A DNA stretch of 5,901 nucleotides from DASQVO01 sp035640715. Lineage in GTDB: Bacteria; Actinomycetota; Actinomycetes; Streptosporangiales; Streptosporangiaceae. The stretch's first letter is position 1. Each line of letters opens with the position of its first letter. The stretch is taken from contig DASQVO010000279.1 of NCBI GenBank assembly GCA_035640715.1, positions 1-5,901 of the forward strand, in the 5' to 3' direction. Positions 1 to 3,733 of this stretch are shown in pieces. The notes under the pieces are model-generated. The model was not told the DNA's origin, ran no database searches, and saw only the letters and a list, made by a program, of their open reading frames with translations. A program made the position numbers and the translations under genes.

Positions 1-1
1 G

Positions 2-346
2 CTGCCAGCGGCAGAGCTGGTGAATTTCGCGATGGACCGAGGCGACATCGTGATCCGGACCGCATACAGCGGCAAGCTTGCCGCCGCCGTCGCCAATGCG
101 GTGGTGGCGTTCGAGGCCGATGACGTGGATTACGCCAGCCACACTGGCTGGAGCGTCACCGTCGTGGGACGGTCGCAGGAAGTCGCGGATGCCGGGGAGG
201 TCGCCCGGCTGCGGGAGATCGGCATCGGGACATGGGCGCCCGGCGAGCGAGACCATTTTATCCGCATCACACCGGGAATCGTGACCGGACGGCGGCTCCA
301 GGCCGCCGGACGGCCCGAACATGCCGCCGGGCGGCCCGAACGTTAG
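2..346 (+). CDS. Pyridoxamine 5'-phosphate oxidase family (flavin-binding split-barrel) protein, C-terminal part
   Basis: The gene is cut by the left edge. The frame is open from base 2 and ends at TAG 344-346. The visible ~114 residues run from LPAAELVNFAMDRGDIVIRT through GKLAAAV, VAFEADDVD, GWSVTVVGR and WAPGERDHFIRITPGIVTGRRL. This order of strands is typical of the small actinobacterial PPOX-like split-barrel proteins, which bind FMN or a related flavin; most have no assigned substrate. The GTG at base 20 is unlikely to be the true start, because homologous strands continue upstream of it. The normal fold ends near GRRL, and the last 14 residues (AAGRPEH then AAGRPER) come from a 21-bp in-frame duplication at 302-343. 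A hairpin follows 12 nt after the stop, so this is probably the last gene of its transcript. The family call is secure; the substrate is unknown. Confidence 0.8.
   Translation: MPAAELVNFAMDRGDIVIRTAYSGKLAAAVANAVVAFEADDVDYASHTGWSVTVVGRSQEVADAGEVARLREIGIGTWAPGERDHFIRITPGIVTGRRLQAAGRPEHAAGRPER
302..343 (+). repeat. 21-bp tandem duplication at the 3' end of the PPOX-like gene
   Basis: Two adjacent 21-nt units, 302-322 and 323-343, match at 19 of 21 positions (A/G differences at 310/331 and 321/342). They are in frame with the gene and encode AAGRPEH and AAGRPER, directly before the stop codon. The unit is a multiple of three, so the duplication extends the C-terminus without breaking the frame. 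Confidence 0.85.
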
Positions 347-733
347 GCAGAAACCTTCGCCGCTCGAGGAGCTCGGCGGCTTGCTCGGCTGCCCGGGCAT
401 GAGCTTCCCCAGGTGACTCACTGCCTGCCGCCCGGTCTCCGCGCTGGCCGCCGTCAAAGCCGGACGTGAGAATCCACCACCACCTGCTCGTTTCCGGAAC
501 CGGGATAACCGGTACAAGTACCACCCCACTCCTGCGGCGCCGGACCGCATACAGGCCAAAGGCCACGATCAACTGGCGTAAGTCCCGAGATCTCGCTGCC
601 GCCGCTTATGGCGGCTATAAGGTATTCGATCAGCTCAGCGGGAAACCTCGAGCCCGCGAAGGGCTTACACCCACCGCCGGAACGGGTCCGGCCGGAACCA
701 CTGGTTCGCGAACGAGAAAAATGGGTGGAAACG
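347..733. other. 387-nt spacer without a convincing gene
   Basis: Open frames cross this stretch on both strands, but none has a recognisable domain or a start with a good ribosome binding site. Besides the hairpin at 359-380, it holds a second perfect hairpin, GCCGCC/GGCGGC at 598-615 with a 6-nt loop. Directly after it, 616-621 reads TATAAG, five of six matches to a -10 hexamer, about 113 nt before the SDR start. No matching -35 is evident, so a promoter here is only a possibility. No tRNA or repeat array is seen. Confidence 0.5.
359..380 (+). terminator. Candidate hairpin terminator after the PPOX-like gene
   Basis: GCCGC (359-363) pairs with GCGGC (376-380) and CGAG (365-368) pairs with CTCG (372-375). 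There is one bulged T at 364 and a GAG loop. It begins 12 nt after the stop codon and has no T-run, which is common for actinobacterial intrinsic terminators. The assignment rests on position and structure only. Confidence 0.4.
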
Positions 734-1477
734 ATGTCAGAACTGCAGGGAATGTCGGCCTTGGTGACCGGCGGCACCAGCGGCATCGGCCGGGCGGCCG
801 CTGTCGCGCTCGCCCGCCTCGGTGCTCACGTGGTGATTTCCGGCCGCGACGAGATCCGCGGAAAGCAGGTGGCCGAAGACATCCGCCCGGCCGGAGGCCA
901 GGCGGATTTCCTGGCCGCCGACCTGCGTGACGAGGCGTCTGCCCGGTCGCTGGCCGTGCGGGCCAGGGAACTGACCGGTCATATCGATGTGCTGGTCAAC
1001 AACGCCGGTATCTACCCCTTCGGCCCGACCGACCAGACGAGCGAGCAGGATTTCGACGCAGTGTTCGCACTCAACGTCAAAGCACCGTACTTCCTGGTCG
1101 CCGAGCTCGCGCCAGACATGGCCAGGCGCGGCCACGGCGCGATCATCAACGTGACCACGATGGTCGCCGAGTTCGGCCTCGCGGGAATGAGCCTGTACGG
1201 CGCGAGCAAGGCCGCGCTGGTATTGCTCACCAAGTCGTGGGCAGCGGAGTACGGGCCGCACGGCGTCCGGGTCAACGCGGTCAGCCCCGGCCCCACCCGC
1301 ACCGAAGGCACCGGCGCGATGGGTGAGGATCTCGACCAGCTGGCAGCCATGGCACCAGCCGGACGTCCCGCCACCGCGGAAGAGATCGCAGAAGCAATTA
1401 CCTTCCTGGCCACCAACCGGGCCAGCTTCGTCCACGGCGCTGTCCTGCCCGTCGACGGCGGACGCATCGCCGTCTGA
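734..1477 (+). CDS. SDR family oxidoreductase (classical short-chain dehydrogenase/reductase)
   Basis: This 247-residue protein has the usual length and complete core of a classical SDR, a cytosolic Rossmann-fold NAD(P)(H)-dependent alcohol/ketone oxidoreductase. Visible in order are the nucleotide-binding TGGTSGIG (12-19), an Arg at the end of the second strand (SGR, 36-38) that suggests NADPH preference, D63 in the adenine-contacting position, NNAG (89-92), structural N114, Y155 and K159 of the YxxxK active site, and SPGPTRT after the sixth strand. The position 13 residues before Tyr155, usually the catalytic Ser, is Thr142 (INVTTM). The ATG at 734 is chosen because the protein then begins just before the first strand; the frame is open back to 608, but that extension shows no family resemblance. 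The Shine-Dalgarno is weak (GGTGGAA, 724-730). The substrate cannot be told. The adjacent LysR remnant may once have regulated it. Confidence 0.93.
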   Translation: MSELQGMSALVTGGTSGIGRAAAVALARLGAHVVISGRDEIRGKQVAEDIRPAGGQADFLAADLRDEASARSLAVRARELTGHIDVLVNNAGIYPFGPTDQTSEQDFDAVFALNVKAPYFLVAELAPDMARRGHGAIINVTTMVAEFGLAGMSLYGASKAALVLLTKSWAAEYGPHGVRVNAVSPGPTRTEGTGAMGEDLDQLAAMAPAGRPATAEEIAEAITFLATNRASFVHGAVLPVDGGRIAV

Positions 1478-1498
1478 TCTGGCACCACACCACCGTTC

Positions 1499-1533
1499 GG
1501 TCCGCCCCACGACCCGCCGTCGTGGGGCGGACC
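1499..1533 (+). terminator. Perfect 15-bp hairpin after the SDR gene
   Basis: GGTCCGCCCCACGAC (1499-1513) and GTCGTGGGGCGGACC (1519-1533) are exact reverse complements around a 5-nt loop (CCGCC), starting 21 nt after the SDR stop. The stem is long, perfect and GC-rich, with no T-tract, as is usual for high-GC actinobacterial terminators. It would separate SDR transcription from the LysR remnant. Confidence 0.75.
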
Positions 1534-1547
1534 TGCGTGGCGCGTCT

Positions 1548-1573
1548 CCTCCCAGGCAGCGGCACCTGGGAGG
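1548..1573. promoter_or_regulatory. 9-bp inverted repeat upstream of the LysR remnant, candidate operator
   Basis: CCTCCCAGG (1548-1556) and CCTGGGAGG (1565-1573) form a perfect dyad with an 8-nt spacer, ending 29 nt before the GTG of the LysR-type ORF. A dyad here fits autoregulation or control by another dimeric regulator. An RNA hairpin is the alternative. It does not show a plain T-N11-A LysR core, so the binding protein is uncertain. Confidence 0.4.
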
Positions 1574-1602
1574 GTCTACTGGAGTGGATATGCTGCCTTG
1601 AT

Positions 1603-1972
1603 GTGGAGTTGCGGGAGCTGCGCGCGTTTGTCGCAGTGGCGGAGGAGGGCGGGATATCCGCCGCAGCGCGCCGCCTGCACGTGAGCCAGCCCGCTCTTTC
1701 ACAGACAGTCAACGCACTGGAGCGCGAGCTCGGCGTCAAACTGCTGGAGCGCAGCAGTACCGGGGTACGGATCACCGAAGCGGGAACAACGCTGCTGGCC
1801 GAAGCCCGCGCGATCCTGGCCCGGCACGACCAGGCCCTTCGCGCCATGGCCGGGTACACCTCTGACGGAGGATCCCCTGGTCCGGCGCACCTGGGCCGTG
1901 TGGCCCGCCAGTTCCCGCCGCCGCAACCTCGGGCACCTCATCACCGCCCTTGCGCAACCTGACGCTCCATAA
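1603..1972 (+). pseudogene. LysR-type transcriptional regulator, internally deleted and frameshifted
   Basis: From GTG 1603 the frame encodes a clean LysR-type winged HTH: ELRELRAFVAVAEEGGISAAARRLHVSQPALS, then LERELGVKLLERSSTGVRITEAG and the start of the linker helix, to about residue 90 (TSDGG). After that the same frame gives low-complexity, proline-rich sequence and stops at 1960-1962 (119 residues, against about 300 for the family). In the next frame, bases 1871-1972 encode DPLVRRTWAVWPASSRRRNLGHLITAL and a few more residues to TAA. That looks like a LysR C-terminal end (by eye, from family knowledge). The simplest reading is a deletion of about 175-180 codons, removing the effector-binding domain, with loss of frame near 1865-1876. 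A residual DNA-binding fragment could still be made. GTG 1603 is preferred because it sits directly before the first HTH helix; the frame stays open upstream to 1522, and the overlapping ATG at 1601 is out of frame. Confidence 0.8.
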
Positions 1973-2277
1973 GACCCGTGGTAGTGGGCTGTGCGGCCGG
2001 TCATCGCCTGGCCACGGTTGCGGCCGCGGCTTGCTGCCGTCGCCCCGGCTGTGACGCGCGGATCGGGGCCAAACCCATCCCTGCGCACCATGCCTCCGCT
2101 CAGCTCATCCGCGGTATCTGCGGGGCCGTTACCCGCGACTCGGCCGCCGAACCATCGTTCGGCGATAGAACAGAACTGCCCGGAAAGTGCGCTGCCATGC
2201 ATCCGCCGCGTGAGATGCGGCAGCGTGGTTTGTGAACAGTGTGCCGAGGTAGCAAGTAGGCCATGAATAGGCCGTGA
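1973..2277. other. 305-nt spacer without a convincing gene
   Basis: Short open frames occur on both strands, but none resembles a known family or carries a clear ribosome binding site. The missing central part of the LysR gene is not found here. The stretch holds a perfect hairpin at 2145-2164 and, at its right end, an 11-bp tandem repeat running into the next start codon. Confidence 0.5.
2145..2164. terminator. Perfect 8-bp hairpin with CATC loop
   Basis: CGCCGAAC (2145-2152) and GTTCGGCG (2157-2164) are exact reverse complements around a 4-nt loop. It lies 172 nt after the LysR remnant and 113 nt before the first STAS start. It could end leftover LysR transcription or be a protein-binding dyad; no T-run follows. 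Confidence 0.35.
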
Positions 2278-2278
2278 A
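2257..2278 (+). repeat. 11-bp tandem repeat abutting the first STAS start codon
   Basis: TAGGCCATGAA (2257-2267) and TAGGCCGTGAA (2268-2278) are head-to-tail copies differing at one base. The final A of the second copy is the first base of the ATG at 2278. The repeat occupies the place where a Shine-Dalgarno would be expected and offers only a weak one (TAGG). Confidence 0.7.
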
Positions 2279-2718
2279 TGGGTGCATCGCTGTGCGACGT
2301 ACCAGCTTGTGAGGGTGAAGTGGAGCTGCTGAATGTCTCGGCGCCGGCGCGGGAGCCTGACGGCGGAGCGCTCTGCGCCGTGGTATCGCTGGCGGGCCGG
2401 GTCGGTATCGGCGACTGCGCATGGTTCCGTGAGCTGCTCGAGCTGCAGACCGCGCAGGAACCGGACCGGATCGTGATTGATCTATCTCAGCTCTCGTCCC
2501 TGGACTGGTGGGCCGCGCTCATCCTATTGTGGGCCGGCCGGGTCGTGCATCGGCGGGGCGGGACGCTGGTACTGGCGTCCCCCCAGCCCGCGGTGGCGCG
2601 GGTACTTGCTTCCGCGGGCGCTGAACAGGTGGTCTCGGTATATGACAGCCTCGGCCGTGCCAGCGCCGACCGGACGGTTAAGACGGTCAAGACGGTCAAC
2701 CAGTATGCTGCCCGGTAG
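2278..2718 (+). CDS. STAS-domain protein, anti-sigma factor antagonist-like, degenerate phosphosite
   Basis: This 146-residue cytosolic protein is a single STAS domain of the SpoIIAA/RsbV type. Family members normally bind an anti-sigma kinase and free a sigma factor when unphosphorylated. Visible are AVVSLAGRVGIGDCAWFRELLEL (strand and first helix, ~34-56), PDRIVIDLSQL (62-72), LDWWAALILLWAG (75-87) and GGTLVLASPQPAVARVLASAGAEQVVSVYDSL. The canonical D-S-S-G stretch with its phosphorylated Ser reads D76-W77-W78-A79, so ordinary phospho-switching looks impossible. The tail carries three copies of a 9-nt unit (TVK TVK TVN). ATG 2278 gives the longest product, but its SD is poor. GTG 2320, preceded by GAGGG at 2311-2315 and nearer the first strand, is a real alternative. 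No kinase or sigma gene is adjacent. Fold call good; function inferred. Confidence 0.75.
   Translation: MGASLCDVPACEGEVELLNVSAPAREPDGGALCAVVSLAGRVGIGDCAWFRELLELQTAQEPDRIVIDLSQLSSLDWWAALILLWAGRVVHRRGGTLVLASPQPAVARVLASAGAEQVVSVYDSLGRASADRTVKTVKTVNQYAAR
2674..2700 (+). repeat. Three tandem 9-nt units in the C-terminal coding region of the first STAS gene
   Basis: Units 2674-2682, 2683-2691 and 2692-2700 read ACGGTTAAG, ACGGTCAAG and ACGGTCAAC. They are in frame and encode Thr-Val-Lys, Thr-Val-Lys and Thr-Val-Asn, six residues before the end of the protein. This is a small slippage-prone array outside the folded STAS domain. Confidence 0.85.
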
Positions 2719-2725
2719 GACCGCG

Positions 2726-2744
2726 CAGCCGGGCGGCCGTGCTG
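2726..2744 (+). terminator. Weak hairpin after the first STAS gene
   Basis: CAGC/GCTG and CGG/CCG pair around a GCGG loop with one bulged T (2740), starting 8 nt past the stop. There are only seven base pairs and no T-run. Its position fits a terminator, but a structure this small could be chance in such GC-rich sequence. Confidence 0.25.
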
Positions 2745-2978
2745 ACCAGCATCTCCTCGGCCTCAGATACCGTTGCTTCACCGTCCCCTGAGTGGCGAAA
2801 ATTGGCGCAGTTTATCCATCAGCAGCTGGCGGCGCTGCAACTGATCGCCCGTGCTGATCCGCAAGAAGAGGCCGCCGGGAGAATTCGGCCATCAGCCGTC
2901 GCGAATGACCATGCTGATGCGCCAGCACCACAATCGCATCTTCGGCACATGGGCAATTTCCCCACGCCCGCCATTCAT

Positions 2979-3014
2979 CCTGCCCGGGCAGGCGAACAGC
3001 GCCCGCACGGGCGC
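2979..3014. repeat. Two adjacent GC-rich palindromes
   Basis: CCTGCCCGGGCAGG (2979-2992) is a perfect 14-bp palindrome. Six bases later, GCGCCCG (2999-3005) and CGGGCGC (3008-3014) are reverse complements two bases apart. They could act as a back-to-back terminator upstream of the AT-rich region or as binding sites; nothing decides between these. Confidence 0.5.
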
Positions 3015-3021
3015 GTGGCCA

Positions 3022-3040
3022 CTATATAGGCTATATAGCC
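3022..3040. promoter_or_regulatory. Double CTATATAG palindrome, candidate operator
   Basis: CTATATAG occurs at 3022-3029 and again at 3031-3038, one base apart. Each copy is self-complementary, and the second lies in a perfect 12-bp palindrome, GGCTATATAGCC (3029-3040). Such AT-only cores are rare in DNA of this composition. Repeated self-complementary sites with a 9-bp period would suit a cooperatively binding dimeric repressor (inference). It lies about 220 nt before the second STAS gene and about 50 nt before the short ORF at 3089. Confidence 0.4.
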
Positions 3041-3088
3041 GGTGCGGGTGCTATGCAGGATTTATTGTGAAATATGAGGGATTTGTGA

Positions 3089-3223
3089 ATGAAGGTAAAA
3101 AATCATTATGCGATCGTTTGCCGGAGTGGACTGTTGTTTCCGGTCATTTTAGGGTGGCAGGGTCGGTTTAGGTGCTTAGCCGACGTGGCCGTAGCCGCCG
3201 CCTGCTCGCCGTTTGTGTCCTAG
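3089..3223 (+). CDS. Possible 44-residue small ORF or leader peptide
   Basis: The ATG at 3089 is preceded by GAGGG (3076-3080) with an 8-nt spacer, one of the better ribosome binding sites in the window. The frame reads MKVKNHYAIVCRSGLLFPVI and continues to TAG 3221-3223, 38 nt before the second STAS start. A basic N-terminus is followed by a short apolar stretch, but it is too weak to call a signal peptide or membrane segment. Two TTA codons (codons 21 and 30) would make it bldA-dependent if the host is Streptomyces-like. I do not recognise the product. An alternative GTG start at 3085 in another frame gives a 28-residue product. It may not be a gene at all. Confidence 0.22.
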   Translation: MKVKNHYAIVCRSGLLFPVILGWQGRFRCLADVAVAAACSPFVS

Positions 3224-3249
3224 GCCTGCGGTGGCCGTTCGCGGGGGCC

Positions 3250-3255
3250 AGGGAG
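3250..3255 (+). promoter_or_regulatory. Ribosome binding site fixing the second STAS start
   Basis: AGGGAG at 3250-3255 lies 6 nt before ATG 3262. This favours the 119-residue form over the in-frame GTG at 3172, whose extra 30 residues are arginine-rich and unlike the family. Confidence 0.65.
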
Positions 3256-3261
3256 CAGGCG

Positions 3262-3621
3262 ATGGGTGATCAACTGACGGTGTCGGTGTCGTCGGTAGAT
3301 GGCTGCATGGTGCTGACGCTGGCCGGTGAGCTAGATGTGAGCACAGTGGGCCGGTGGCGGGATGTGCTGGCCGGGCTGGTGGAGGCGGGACCGGACCGGG
3401 TGGTGGTGGACCTGTCGGGCCTTCGGCTGATGGAGCCGCGGGGCGTGCATGTGCTGGTGGAGGCCCAGGAGGCGCTGATGGCGCGGGGCGGGTCGATGGC
3501 GGTGGCGTGCCCGAATGGCATGGTGGCCGGGGTGCTGGGGCTGACCGGGGCGGACCAGCGGATTCCGGTGTACGGGAGCGTACGGGCGGCGGTGCGGGGG
3601 AATGTGCCCTGGATGGCGTAG
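3262..3621 (+). CDS. STAS-domain protein, anti-sigma factor antagonist-like, degenerate phosphosite
   Basis: The 119-residue product is a near-minimal single STAS domain of the RsbV/SpoIIAA type: LTVSVSSVDGCMVLTLAGELDVSTVGRWRDVL (5-36), PDRVVVDLSGLRLM (44-57), GVHVLVEAQEALMARGGSMAVACP, then a last helix and VYGSVRAAV. Strand and helix order and length fit the family well. Where members read D-S-S-G, with phosphorylation on the first of the two serines, this protein has E58-P59-R60-G61. The acidic position is kept as Glu and the phosphoacceptor is lost, so it may be permanently in one state or act without a kinase (inference). It shares the domain plan of the STAS protein encoded at 2278-2718, but low identity argues against a recent duplication. 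Whether it acts on a sigma factor is unknown. It is followed by the glycerol operon after 112 nt, in the same direction. Confidence 0.82.
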   Translation: MGDQLTVSVSSVDGCMVLTLAGELDVSTVGRWRDVLAGLVEAGPDRVVVDLSGLRLMEPRGVHVLVEAQEALMARGGSMAVACPNGMVAGVLGLTGADQRIPVYGSVRAAVRGNVPWMA

Positions 3622-3695
3622 CGGGCGCGCTCCACTGCGTCCGTCATGTGATCTGCCATAGGCGCGGTTTGCGGGATAACGAGGATTTTCTCGCT

Positions 3696-3715
3696 TCGCG
3701 ACATAACTGTCGCGA
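3696..3715. promoter_or_regulatory. Perfect 8-bp dyad upstream of glpK, candidate glycerol-regulator operator
   Basis: TCGCGACA (3696-3703) and TGTCGCGA (3708-3715) are exact reverse complements around TAAC, ending 18 nt before the glpK start. Its position near the likely transcription or translation start suits an operator. In Streptomyces the glycerol operon is controlled by the IclR-family protein GylR (established knowledge), but assigning this site to such a regulator is inference. An RNA hairpin is the alternative. Confidence 0.45.
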
Positions 3716-3733
3716 TTCGGGTAGGTAGAACGC

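Larger units (their letters stand above)
2719..3261. other. 543-nt spacer between the two STAS genes, gene-poor, with an AT-rich right part
   Basis: The left part (2719-2978) is ordinary GC-rich sequence with overlapping open frames that show no family resemblance. From 2979 to 3040 there are several palindromes. From 3061 to 3110 only 13 of 50 bases are G or C, in sharp contrast to all surrounding DNA. The AT-rich part probably holds the promoter of the second STAS gene or of a short ORF at 3089. No complete -35/-10 pair stands out: CATTAT at 3104-3109 lies 15 nt after TTGTGA at 3083-3088, a short spacer. Confidence 0.5.

Noticed and set aside
466..930. 154-codon + strand frame overlapping the SDR start
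   Set aside because: Arg/Gly/Pro-rich composition typical of an out-of-frame GC-rich translation; most of its 3' half is the SDR gene in the wrong frame.
737..1702. 321-codon open frame on the minus strand across the SDR and LysR genes
   Set aside because: Same GC-bias shadow. It crosses two independent genes and the hairpin between them and has no recognisable domain.
1978..2266. Two overlapping + strand frames of 85 and 91 codons after the LysR remnant
   Set aside because: No ribosome binding site, no domain, no periodic composition. I also checked them as the missing LysR middle and saw no resemblance.
2739..3171. Two frames of 96 and 106 codons between the STAS genes
   Set aside because: They run through palindromes and the AT-rich island without change in character and show no family features.
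3172..3261. Longer form of the second STAS protein from GTG 3172
   Set aside because: The added 30 residues are arginine-rich and unlike the family, whereas ATG 3262 has a well-placed AGGGAG.
2278..3621. The two STAS genes as a recent tandem duplication
   Set aside because: They share only the domain plan. Residues differ through most of the domain, the phosphosite replacements differ, and 543 nt of unrelated spacer lies between them.
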